Position numbers and translations under genes: made by a program
The notes under the pieces: model-generated
What the model was told of the DNA's origin: nothing
The model's input: the letters and a program-made list of their open reading frames with translations, nothing else
Databases searched by the model: none
Assembly (NCBI RefSeq): GCF_006442795.2
Contig: NZ_CP083956.1
Span: 3,387,501 to 3,451,500, forward strand
DNA length: 64,000 bases
Reading direction: 5' to 3'
Source: Mesorhizobium sp. B1-1-8
Lineage (GTDB): Bacteria; Pseudomonadota; Alphaproteobacteria; Rhizobiales; Rhizobiaceae
Part shown: positions 37,608-45,857 of the stretch, piece by piece
How the letters are laid out: each line of letters starts with the position of its first letter
Numbering within the stretch: position 1 is the stretch's first letter

Positions 37608-37856
37608 ATGCTGCGTGTGCAAAAGGTCAAGGTCGACGACATCTACGTACCGACGGCGCGCAAGAAGACGCTGCATCCGGAAACCGTCCGCCACCTTGCC
37701 GAGGACATACTGGAGAACGGCATGAAGACGCCGATCCAGGTGCGCCACGACGGCAAGCGCCACATCCTGGTCGAAGGCCTGCACCGGCTCGAAGCCGCCA
37801 AATGGCTCGGCGAGACCGAGATCGACGCCTATCTCGTCCAGGCCAAGCGCCACTAA
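37608..37856 (+). CDS. ParB/Srx-domain small protein
   Basis: The 82-residue protein consists of a ParB N-terminal/sulfiredoxin-like domain: VDDIYVPTARKKTLHPETVRHLAEDI, MKTPIQVRHDGKRHILVEGLHRLEAAKWLG, with the G-x-H-R motif that in ParB binds CTP. It lacks the helix-turn-helix and C-terminal domains of partitioning ParB and has no parA beside it. It is likely an orphan nucleotide-binding domain. The ATG at 37608 follows GGAG. Confidence 0.82.
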   Translation: MLRVQKVKVDDIYVPTARKKTLHPETVRHLAEDILENGMKTPIQVRHDGKRHILVEGLHRLEAAKWLGETEIDAYLVQAKRH

Positions 37857-37965
37857 GGCGATTCCGGTTGATAGCGCCCCTTCGATCCCCGAAAAAATCC
37901 CTGAAGAGTTTTGTCGGCGCGCGCCGCGTTTGTTCGTCCTTGGGGCAGCAACCAAAGGAAAATGA

Positions 37966-38460
37966 GTGAACCCCATGACTACTAAACTCGACATCGCCCC
38001 CGCCCACGACCGCGAACTGGTTCTCGGCCGTATCATCGATGCGTCGCGCCAGAGCGTCTATCGCTGCTGGGCCGAAACCAGTCTTCTCAAGCAATGGTTC
38101 GCGCCAAAGCCATGGAGCGTTCCGCGCGCCGAAATGGATGTGCGCACCGGTGGTTCGAGCTTCGTCGCCATGGCTGGTCCGGACGGTAACGAATTTCCCA
38201 ACTATGGTGTCTTTTTGGAAGTCATTCCGGGCGAGAAGATCGTCTTCACCGACGCCTTTACCAGCGCCTGGGAGCCTTCGGACAAGCCGTTCATGACGGC
38301 AACTCTGACCTTCGAGGACGAAGGCGAAGGCAAGACCCGCTATATCGTCCGCGTCCGGCACTGGAGTGTCGCTAACCGCGAAGAGCATGAGAAGATGGGT
38401 TTCCATCAGGGCTGGAGCCAATGCGCCGACCAGCTTGAGGAGCTCGCCAACACCCTTTGA
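37966..38460 (+). CDS. SRPBCC/AHSA1 family protein
   Basis: The 164-residue protein is of the Aha1/SRPBCC type (helix-grip fold): ELVLGRIIDASRQSVYRCW, WFAPKPWSVPRAEMDVRTGGSS, and the GFHQGWSQCADQLEELANTL end helix. Such proteins bind small hydrophobic ligands or act in polyketide-like chemistry. The GTG at 37966 has the ideal AAAGGA spacing; the ATG at 37975 is further away. It is convergent with the oxygenase gene at 38504. Confidence 0.88.
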   Translation: MNPMTTKLDIAPAHDRELVLGRIIDASRQSVYRCWAETSLLKQWFAPKPWSVPRAEMDVRTGGSSFVAMAGPDGNEFPNYGVFLEVIPGEKIVFTDAFTSAWEPSDKPFMTATLTFEDEGEGKTRYIVRVRHWSVANREEHEKMGFHQGWSQCADQLEELANTL

Positions 38461-38468
38461 TCAGCAAC

Positions 38469-38498
38469 GCTGGCCGTCTGCTTCTGCAGGTGGCCAGC
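38469..38498. terminator. Hairpin between convergent genes
   Basis: GCTGGCC (38469-38475) and GGCCAGC (38492-38498) enclose an inner hairpin CTGC-TTCT-GCAG. It could serve as a bidirectional stop between the genes ending at 38460 and 38504, but no T-tract follows. Confidence 0.4.
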
Positions 38499-38503
38499 TG
38501 TCG

Positions 38504-39535
38504 CTACGACGCCCTGGCCCGCCGCGGCCGGCGCAGGTGCCTGACGCCGCTCATTTCGACGAAGTTCGTCGCCGATTCCCAGAGATAATCGCCATAGAGG
38601 AACGGCTCGAAGGGCTCCGCGCCCTCAAGCGCCAACGGCGCGATCTCGGCGTCGACGCGCGGCTCGTAGAAGAACGGGATCGAGAAACGCGCCGTCTTCG
38701 GCGCGATTACCCGGTGCCTGGTCGCCTTGACGCGGCCGCCGGTCCAGCGTTCCAGCAACTGGCCGAAATTGACGGCAAGAGTGCCGTTGGCCGGCGGCAC
38801 GTCGATCCATTCGCCGGTGAGGTTCTTGGCTTGCAAGCCCTCGACGCCGTCCTGGGCGAGCAAGGTGACGAAGCCGGAATCGGCGTGCTCGCGGCCGATG
38901 ATGGTGCGCGTCTCGCCCTTGTGGACGACCGAGAAGTCCGGCCCGCTCAGGTCGACGCCGTTGTTGGGGTCGCGCAGCGGATAGCGTATCAGCCGCAGCG
39001 TCGAGATGCCGCCCTCGAAATCGGCGTTGAAGGTGGTTTCCGCAAGCCCGAGCCCGCGCGCGATCGAGCGCATCAGGCCATTGCCGACCGCCTCCATCGC
39101 CTTGTAATAGCCGGCGGCGGCCGCGTGCCAGCCGGGCGCAGCATTTTCGGGCGGCAGCGGCGTCGCCTCGCACAACGGATCATCGGCATCGGCGCCAGCG
39201 GCCGGCGCGTGCGCGATGTCTGGCCCCATGTCGATGCCCTCCTTGTAGGAGACGGCGGTCGGCTGCAGCGGGAACCAGCCGCGATAGACGTTCTTTTTGC
39301 TGCGATCGAAGTTCCAGCGCAGCAGCTTCTGCTTTTCGGCTTCGGGCAGATTGAAGATAGCCAGCAGCCGTGCCCGGTTCTGAGGCGTCAGCCACTCGTC
39401 GCCGGGAAAGTCGCGGATCGCCATGAAGCCGATGCCGGAGGCGGCGGCGAGGATCCTGGCGTCGGTGCGGTCGCGGGCCGGCGAGGGCGGTCCGAACAGC
39501 GGTCCGACCGCGATCGTGTCGATGTCCTCAGCCAC
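38504..39535 (-). CDS. 2OG-Fe(II) oxygenase, isopenicillin N synthase-like
   Basis: The 343-residue protein has the non-haem iron facial triad in GREHADSGFVTLLAQD (HxD) and a distal His in ATRHRV, plus the RFSIPFF segment that binds 2-oxoglutarate or substrate carboxylate. It resembles isopenicillin N synthase/gibberellin oxidase-type enzymes, which hydroxylate or desaturate small acids using O2. The GTG at 39535 lies 7 bases after a perfect GGAGG. The substrate is unknown. Confidence 0.88.
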   Translation of the reverse strand: MAEDIDTIAVGPLFGPPSPARDRTDARILAAASGIGFMAIRDFPGDEWLTPQNRARLLAIFNLPEAEKQKLLRWNFDRSKKNVYRGWFPLQPTAVSYKEGIDMGPDIAHAPAAGADADDPLCEATPLPPENAAPGWHAAAAGYYKAMEAVGNGLMRSIARGLGLAETTFNADFEGGISTLRLIRYPLRDPNNGVDLSGPDFSVVHKGETRTIIGREHADSGFVTLLAQDGVEGLQAKNLTGEWIDVPPANGTLAVNFGQLLERWTGGRVKATRHRVIAPKTARFSIPFFYEPRVDAEIAPLALEGAEPFEPFLYGDYLWESATNFVEMSGVRHLRRPRRARAS

Positions 39536-39720
39536 GGCGCATCCTCCAATTTGCGTCGCAAGCAGGGGGCACCGGTTGGCGCTTGTCAAATCGCAGGATG
39601 CGCCGGTCGTTGGGCCAATGCATCACGCCGAGCGATGACTTCCGATCAATGCTTTTCAATTGACCGTCTGGTGCCGGCCGCTACGGTGCCGCCGTTTTCC
39701 AACGAAGCAGGTGGCTGGCG

Positions 39721-40116
39721 ATGACGACATATCTGGGTGGGTGCCTCTGCGGCGCGGTGCGCTATCGCGCCGAGACCGAGCCGGTCAACGAGCGCGTCTG
39801 CCATTGCCGGCTCTGCCAGAAAGCGATCGGCGCGGCTTTCAACGCGCGCCTGTTGTTTCGCATCGACGACGTCACCATCGAGGGGCAGGTGGCGACGGTG
39901 AACACCTCGGCGGACCTTAAGCGCGGCTTTTGCCCGGCCTGCGGCACGACGCTGTTTTCGCGGCGCGATTCCCGAGGCATGGTGGGTATCACTTCGGGTT
40001 CGCTCGACGATCCTTCCGTTTTCAAACCGGATATGCATTTCTGGACTGCCTCCAGGCAAGCCTGGCTGCGGCTGGACGACGGCCTGCCGCAATATGAAGG
40101 GCCGCCACCGGTCTGA
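39721..40116 (+). CDS. GFA family zinc protein
   Basis: The 131-residue protein is of the glutathione-dependent formaldehyde-activating (GFA)/CENP-V type, a zinc protein with CLCG at 8-11, CHCRLC at 27-32 and CPACGTTLFS near 71-80, which supply the zinc-binding cysteines. The family's original enzyme binds S-hydroxymethyl-glutathione, but many members have other or unknown roles. It starts a new transcript 185 bp from the divergent oxygenase gene. Confidence 0.92.
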   Translation: MTTYLGGCLCGAVRYRAETEPVNERVCHCRLCQKAIGAAFNARLLFRIDDVTIEGQVATVNTSADLKRGFCPACGTTLFSRRDSRGMVGITSGSLDDPSVFKPDMHFWTASRQAWLRLDDGLPQYEGPPPV

Positions 40117-40242
40117 CTCATTTGAACGCCCATCTGCACAAAAATTTCATCCGAACCACGACATAGCCGGCAAAGCGTCATTGGCGGGCCATCATTGGCT
40201 GCCTATTTAACGCATGCGGACAGGGCATCGAGGAGGCGACGG

Positions 40243-40455
40243 ATGAGCGAGAGCATCAACACCCTGGACGAGCTTTTGAACGACCCGATGATCCAACTCG
40301 TCATGGAGCGTGACCGGGTGCGCCCGGCGGAGCTTCGCATGTTGCTGGAAAAGAAGGCTCGTGTCAGGGCCGTCGATTCCCCCAACGATCAGCCTGCCGT
40401 GCCTCCGGCCCATGTGGTGGCCGGGACCTGCCTCAAGCAATGGCTGTACCGCTAA
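40243..40455 (+). CDS. Hypothetical small protein
   Basis: A 70-residue charged protein preceded by a strong AGGAGG site 7 bases before the ATG. It has a helix-rich N-terminal half (LDELLNDPMIQLVMERDRVRPAELRMLLEKKAR) and a proline-containing tail with a terminal CLKQWLYR. No family is recognised. The codon use and the good ribosome-binding site support a real gene. The following 186 bases hold only a weak short frame, which I do not annotate. Confidence 0.65.
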   Translation: MSESINTLDELLNDPMIQLVMERDRVRPAELRMLLEKKARVRAVDSPNDQPAVPPAHVVAGTCLKQWLYR

Positions 40456-40641
40456 GCAGGTATTCATGGGTTGGCCCACGAATGCCCGCTTGGATTCCTT
40501 TGTTTGCCGCAGGTTCTTATCGCAGAATTGTGAGACGCTTTTGCTGAACCTGCCTTGCTTAGACATGGAAAGGTCGGCGCCTCCGTTTTCAACTCTGACC
40601 TGACCATCTAGTTATTCCAGATTGGATGGCCTCGTACGTGT

Positions 40642-42186
40642 TCACATCACCCGCCAGATCGCGGCCTTGGCTGCACCGATGACATCGGCCAACGGTTGTC
40701 CGGCATCAAGGTTCACCACCGTAGTGCCACCGAAGTTCAGTTCCTGAATGTCTGACACCCGCCTTCGAATGACCAACGGATCCATATCCGGCTCGCGCGT
40801 CATTATGACTTCGGGGATCGTCTGCAGTTTGATGACGAGATCGGGCGGCAGCTGGCGGGCAAGCGCATAAGAGTTGGCCTCGAAACGCCGAAGCCAGGCC
40901 GGGACTTTGGCCAATCGGGGCAGAAGCGGAGCATCATTGAAGCCTATGATCTGGTCTTGGGGGAACCTATCAGCAACGACGACCATTCCGCGATCCGCTC
41001 CGCGGCGCGCGGCCACCAGCTTCATCCGCTTCTCGACCGAGAGGACGCTTGCCCACACGGTAAGCAGTATGTTGTAGAAGGGCCCCGGCGGACGATCCGT
41101 CACAGTGCCGTGCGAGCTGCCAGCGGGCTTGGTTCCAAGCGCCCGCGTAGCTATCGGGACAAGCAGCTTGAAAGGCAGAAGCAGCAGCGACGGCCTTCCG
41201 TGTCCGGTGCCGAAATACATCGGGAGCACGTCGACTTCCGACTCCAGCCATTCGTGGATCGCTGTCACTAGCGTTGTTTTGCCGCTACCGTCGATACCGA
41301 CCACGGCCACCACCATGCCGCCGCCGGGAGCGCGACGGCTCCAGGGTCGTGGTACATGCAGGAACTGCTTGTTCAGACTTCCGGCGGTCCACAAGATTAC
41401 CCTGCCGACCCCACGCAGAACGCTTTCTAGGGCATTGTACGTTCGGTATGCCGCCAGTTCTTTTCGAATCCGCGCGTGAAGGCGATGCCGGGCCGTGAAG
41501 CTCTGCGTCGCGAATAATGCCTCGGCAATGGCTTCCACGAGGTCCTTATTTACAAGCTTTGCAGCGAGATCTTGGAAACTGCGTCGGTCGACCCGCGACG
41601 TCACATGCAGCCGGTCCAGTTCGAAGTTCTCCTGTAACCTCTTCCAGTGGCGAAACGCGATCGGATCTCGACGCCGCAGCTCGAGGCTGGCTCGCACCGC
41701 CAGCAGCAATGCCTCGCTAGCCGGATCGAGCGTCCGGAGAGGCAGTGCCGGGTGTGGGATCGACGAGGCCAGAAAGAGGCCTTCCCAAGGAGGCTGATAG
41801 TTCCTCAAAACCGGCTCGCCGACGACGAGGCGGAAGTGAAGATGGAGATGGACGATGCGCCCGCTCGGCTCGTCATAGCCAAGAAAGCTCTGGACTGCGG
41901 GGTGGCCGTGGCAATTGGAGGGCTCGAACCGCTTGAATCCGCAGCCGAGCAAGGCCTGGGCGGCCCGATGTTGATCAGACTTGGCAACAAGCAGATCAAG
42001 GTCCGATTCACCCAGCAGAACAGCCGGAAGACGCCGGCTGCTCCTCCAATAGCAGCATTCGACGTTGCTTTGCTCCAATGCGGTCAGCGCCGTGATCAGG
42101 GTGCTCAGCGCCTGGGATTTCCCGCTACGCATCGCGTTGGCATTTTTCCGTTTCGCCGGCCAGAGTCTCTGGAGAGTCGGACTCAT
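40642..42186 (-). CDS. Nucleotidyltransferase-kinase fusion of a surface-polysaccharide locus
   Basis: The 514-residue protein joins two domains. Residues 25-240 resemble a minimal nucleotidyltransferase (GESDLDLLV at 59-67 supplies the metal aspartates; a HLHLHFRLVVGE segment follows). Residues 288-514 are a P-loop kinase of thymidylate-kinase type with GIDGSGKTT at 297-305 and ADRFPQDQIIGF as lid-like region. The start at 42186 is uncertain (no clear ribosome-binding site; Met19 at 42132 is an alternative). It follows the flippase gene by 71 bp, so it is likely part of surface-polysaccharide synthesis. Confidence 0.75.
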   Translation of the reverse strand: MSPTLQRLWPAKRKNANAMRSGKSQALSTLITALTALEQSNVECCYWRSSRRLPAVLLGESDLDLLVAKSDQHRAAQALLGCGFKRFEPSNCHGHPAVQSFLGYDEPSGRIVHLHLHFRLVVGEPVLRNYQPPWEGLFLASSIPHPALPLRTLDPASEALLLAVRASLELRRRDPIAFRHWKRLQENFELDRLHVTSRVDRRSFQDLAAKLVNKDLVEAIAEALFATQSFTARHRLHARIRKELAAYRTYNALESVLRGVGRVILWTAGSLNKQFLHVPRPWSRRAPGGGMVVAVVGIDGSGKTTLVTAIHEWLESEVDVLPMYFGTGHGRPSLLLLPFKLLVPIATRALGTKPAGSSHGTVTDRPPGPFYNILLTVWASVLSVEKRMKLVAARRGADRGMVVVADRFPQDQIIGFNDAPLLPRLAKVPAWLRRFEANSYALARQLPPDLVIKLQTIPEVIMTREPDMDPLVIRRRVSDIQELNFGGTTVVNLDAGQPLADVIGAAKAAIWRVM

Positions 42187-42257
42187 ATTGCTGAACGTGG
42201 CTAGCTTGATGACCGGTGGATATCATTGCATCGACCCCCACGAACTGGGACATGCGG

Positions 42258-43703
42258 CTATCCCAGCGGAGCTCTGATCTGTCCCGACCTCAAGGTCAAG
42301 GCAGCAAAGACCAGACCGGGCAAGATGTTCAAACGCTTGCGGATATAGGTTGCCATTGCCAGGTTCCAGACGACCAGTGCGAGCGTGAAGCCGGCCGCCG
42401 CTCCGGTCGCCCCGTCCAGCGCTATCCCGGCTGAACAGGCGACGACGGCGGTCACGGCGGCGCCAACCATCGCTGTCGCGGCGGCCCACTCATGCTTGGT
42501 CATCGTCAGAAGGTTCAGCTGGGGTCCGCAGACCGCAGTGCAGAGGTAACCCACAATGAGGATTCGTGCGATCGGGGCGCCCGCAGCAAAATCCTTGCCG
42601 AACCAGCCTAGGAGACGTTCCGTGACCAGTAGGAGTAAAAAGGTCATTGCGAGCGCCCCGCTGAAGCTCAGAACTGCTGCTCGCGAGAATAGTCGCTGCA
42701 GGCGCTCGTGATCCCCGCGGGCGTGGAGATCCGCAGCGGTCGGCGAGAACATCGTGCTGACTGCGACGCTCGAAAGGCCGACCAGCAACGCCACGTTCAG
42801 TGCCAGGGCAAAGATGCCAGCCTCGTGGACGCGGCCCGTCCAGCCCAGAAGCATGACTCCCGTCCGGCTTATGAAGGCATCAAGCCCGGTGATCAGCATG
42901 GTAGGAGGGATTGCAGAGCGCCATAGGCATATGGAGTAGCTCGCCCGCGCGTTTTGCAGGTCCGTCGGCAGCAGCTTGATTGCTATGGCGAGCACAAATA
43001 TCGCGGTAACGGCCGAGCTCGTGACCACCGCCATTATCGCGAACGGCGCGTCTAAGGTCACCCAACCCGAAAACGCCGCGCCGCCCACCAGGGCCAACAG
43101 CAGCCCATCGCGCGCCACACGCTCGGGCAAAAGCGCGGACACCACGCCTCCAAAGGCGCGAACCAGAGTGGTACCAAGCGCATAAGCCGTCATGAGCGGC
43201 ACGGCCGCCATGGCGAGCAGCATTGCCGTCCGAAGTTCCTGGTGAAGCTTTCCTGAGAAGGCGATGAGGCCGGCCCCTGCCAGCCCGGCCAGCACCGCGG
43301 CCGAGAGGGACCACGACAGCGCGAAGACGATCACCCCGCGTGCTAGGTCAAAACGCCCAGCGGCCCTGTGTGCCGGCACGAAGCGCAACAGCGACACGTT
43401 GAAGCCGAGCGTCGAGAGGGTTGCGAGAACGGTGCTCCAGGCCAACGCGTATGAGTAGATACCGTAGCTCGTGGCGCCGACCATGCGCGCGATTCCAAGC
43501 TGTGCCATGCTGGCTAGTCCTGCGCCGCCGATATAGACCAGGAGGGCGAAGATGCTCGCATGCAAGAGGCGCCCACCGACATCACGGGGTCGGCGGAAGA
43601 TCGCAAAGGACGCTCGGCCTGCGGTGCCCGCAATCGACGGGATGTGCGCAGCCCCGTCGGCCACATGGCGTTCGAGCGGATGTCCTTCCGAGCGGCCGTC
43701 CAT
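42258..43703 (-). CDS. Wzx-type polysaccharide flippase (MATE-like)
   Basis: The 481-residue inner-membrane protein has about 12-14 hydrophobic segments and the pattern of oligosaccharide flippases (polysaccharide biosynthesis proteins): an N-terminal GAGLASMAQLGIARMVGATSYGIYSYALAW and a conserved charge-poor membrane core. It would move lipid-linked repeat units across the inner membrane. The ATG at 43703 has a perfect AGGGAG site 6 bases away. The same frame is open upstream to 43919, but that stretch is the shifted C-terminus of the kinase pseudogene, not flippase sequence. Confidence 0.87.
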   Translation of the reverse strand: MDGRSEGHPLERHVADGAAHIPSIAGTAGRASFAIFRRPRDVGGRLLHASIFALLVYIGGAGLASMAQLGIARMVGATSYGIYSYALAWSTVLATLSTLGFNVSLLRFVPAHRAAGRFDLARGVIVFALSWSLSAAVLAGLAGAGLIAFSGKLHQELRTAMLLAMAAVPLMTAYALGTTLVRAFGGVVSALLPERVARDGLLLALVGGAAFSGWVTLDAPFAIMAVVTSSAVTAIFVLAIAIKLLPTDLQNARASYSICLWRSAIPPTMLITGLDAFISRTGVMLLGWTGRVHEAGIFALALNVALLVGLSSVAVSTMFSPTAADLHARGDHERLQRLFSRAAVLSFSGALAMTFLLLLVTERLLGWFGKDFAAGAPIARILIVGYLCTAVCGPQLNLLTMTKHEWAAATAMVGAAVTAVVACSAGIALDGATGAAAGFTLALVVWNLAMATYIRKRLNILPGLVFAALTLRSGQIRAPLG

Positions 43704-43778
43704 GCTTCGCTCCCTGCTTTCGGCAGTCAACTCGCTGCCGCCGCGCGCATTGCCGAACAGAGAAACTCTGGTCCGCGG

Positions 43779-44502
43779 TAAGCGCGCCAGGATTTCCTCT
43801 TCCACCCGACAAAGGTCGCCTGCAGTGGACTGTTCGTCGATCGTCAGAACCGGGGCGTTACTTCGCCGCGCGCTCCTAAGAACATTACCAATCCTTTCGA
43901 AGATATCGAAAGCTTGCATGTTGCTGGCGAAACCTACTTCTAAGAACCGCTCCGTAGGCCGGTTCGTGCATCATTCTTGTCTGAAGCCGCGCTTCCACAA
44001 CATCGCGCGGGACTGCCATCCAAATCACCAGATCGGCCTGAGGCGTAGATTCGAGCGCTTGTGCGATCAACCCGTCGTCTGCGGCGCCGTTGAACATAGC
44101 AAGGGACCCGATCGCCTGTACGAAGCCTTGGTCGAATATGATTATATTTGTTGATCCCAGCGCCTGTTCCCAGCAGCGTGACAAGCGAACTATGTACTGC
44201 CAGAGACGAATTCGCCATATAAGGCTATGTGGGGATATTGTTCTTACAAGTTTATTGGCAGGTGTAATATCATGGCTTCGCCCATATGAAGAAAGAAGTG
44301 TCAGAATTGTGATGAAAATGGCGGATGATATTCGGGAGGTTACCGTGAAAATGCCGAAGCGGTCCCGGCCGTCGCCTCTATTGCGGGGCAGGTAGCACTG
44401 GGTGACTTTGGCAACGTACCCATGGTCGCGCAAATGCTTGGCAAGGGCGTTCGCGAAGGTTGTTTTGCCGGATCCCGCTGGTCCGAAAAGTTCAACGATC
44501 AT
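43779..44502 (-). pseudogene. P-loop kinase, frameshifted
   Basis: The frame from 44502 encodes a P-loop protein with GPAGSGKTT at residues 7-15 and kinase-like segments (ADLVIWMAVPRDVVEARLQTRMMH) before stopping at 43885. In the next frame, from about 43967, a natural continuation reads NRPTERFLEVGFASNMQAFD...VLTIDEQSTAG...EEEILARL, the expected C-terminal part of such kinases. A one-base insertion near 43967 would account for the break. With the shift removed, the frame would run without a stop into the flippase. It is therefore a decayed gene or a sequencing error; the kinase substrate is unknown. Confidence 0.65.
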
Positions 44503-44543
44503 GCCGTTTCAATCCTGAGATCGAGGTGATCGGTTCAGTCCTC

Positions 44544-45238
44544 TCAATAGCCCTTCAAGGTCGCCACAATCCCCGAGTCGGCGGTTGGCGCCAGAAGGGT
44601 TGGAATCCCCTTCTGGCGTGTCAGTCCGCCGACGAAGATTACGATCTCGGCGAAAAGCAGACCGAACTGCTCTCGCATCACCGCGGCCGAAAGTCCGCCA
44701 TGACTAGCCGCCGCGACGCCCACGTCGCTTCCCGAACCGGCAATCAGCCGTGCCGTGCCTTTTCGAGTCAGCCACCAGCGCTCGAAGAAAGCCCGATCGT
44801 CCCGGTTCTGGAAAACAGTCGCGGCAGTCAAGAGAGAGGCAAGCCATGGCAGGCTGCAGATGACAGGGCGCGGGCCCAGCGCTCCTGGTTCCAGCGAAGA
44901 GAAGGTCCAGCCGAGACCGTTTGTCGTGCGGACGACTGGCACCTGACCGCGCACTGACAACGGGGTCAGCAAATTGGGCTTGGTGTCGAAGCTTTGGATG
45001 ATGTCCGACCGCGTCTTTGCCACCAACCTGCGGACCGAGCGCAACGCGCTTAATTGCGCACCGCCTGTGGCAAATGGATCGAATTCAATGCGACGATGGG
45101 GAATTCCGCGGCGCGAAAATGCTGTCCCGTTGTCAACCGAGACCGCAGTAAGTCTGAAGCCTCTTTCGCGCAGGGACAGCAGGAAAGGAATACGCACCGG
45201 TGATCCTCGCCTCCTATGCAAAATAGGTGGGGGTTCAT
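44544..45238 (-). pseudogene. Glycosyltransferase family 4-like, frameshifted and truncated
   Basis: The start at 45238 reads MNPHLFCIGGEDHR, which matches the N-terminus of a GT4-type glycosyltransferase but then shifts frame near 45196. In the other frame the protein continues VRIPFLLSLRERGFRLTAV, SFDTKPNLLTPL, RTTNGLGWTFSS, TVFQNRDDRAFFERWW and GLTRQKGIPTLL. It ends after only half the usual length. Both the shift and the missing C-terminal half show a broken gene. It heads the minus-strand polysaccharide block. Confidence 0.65.
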
Positions 45239-45384
45239 CTCGCCTCTCCCGAGAGTGCGAGGCGCCTCAAGCGCACGACGTGGCTAGCGACTTTTTTTTC
45301 TCATTGCCGATTTGCAACGCTTCCGCCTGACATCCGCCCTGATCACGCTAGGGGCATGCTTGCCCACTGTCCTCGTCCGTTTGA

Positions 45385-45793
45385 ATGAAGCCGGCAAACG
45401 AGTTCGCTCAGACAATCAAGGGCAACGCAGGGGCCAACATCATCAACGGCGCGGGCGGAGCCGACATCCTGACTGGGAATGGTGGCAAGGACGTTTTCGT
45501 TCAATTCCACCCTCAAAGCCGGAAATGTCGCTAAGATCACTAACTTCAACGTCGCCGAGGACAAGATACAGCTTGACCACACCGTTTTCACGGGACTTCA
45601 GCCGGGTGCCCTGCCGGCCGGGGAGTTCCACATTGGCAAGGGCGCGCATGACAGCACTGATCACATTATTTACTACAGCTCGACCGGGGCGCTTTCATTC
45701 GACATCGACGGCACCGGCAGCTCTCATCAAGTACAATTCGCTACCCTTGCCCCACATCTCTCGCACACGGCATCTTCGTTCGTTGTTGCCTGA
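45385..45793 (+). pseudogene. C-terminal fragment of an RTX calcium-binding protein, frameshifted
   Basis: From 45385 the first frame reads MKPANEFAQTIKGNAGANIINGAGGADILTGNGGKDVF, containing the glycine-rich RTX nonapeptide calcium-binding repeats. Near 45497 the frame shifts and continues FNSTLKAGNVAKITNFNVAEDKIQLDHTVF...DIIYY...SFDIDG, the typical C-terminal part of secreted RTX proteins. The long N-terminal part is absent. It is a remnant of an exported calcium-binding protein next to the polysaccharide island. Confidence 0.65.
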
Positions 45794-45857
45794 ATCTCGA
45801 CAGGCGTCTGACCTTCGGGCTTCGGCGGTCGACTCTCGCATCTGGGTATAGACAAGG

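Noticed and set aside
33412..37969. Very long open frames on the plus strand, antisense to the BKACE-aminotransferase-DMFase operon
   Set aside because: They are mirror frames of high-GC coding DNA. The minus-strand products match known families throughout, while the plus-strand translations are rich in Arg, His and Ala with no family features.
40468..40603. Short plus-strand frame beginning MGWPTNARLD
   Set aside because: No ribosome-binding site, no family likeness and no codon bias; probably chance.
42258..43919. Flippase gene starting at 43919 with a 72-residue N-terminal extension
   Set aside because: The extension matches the C-terminal part of the upstream kinase, and a perfect AGGGAG site precedes the ATG at 43703.
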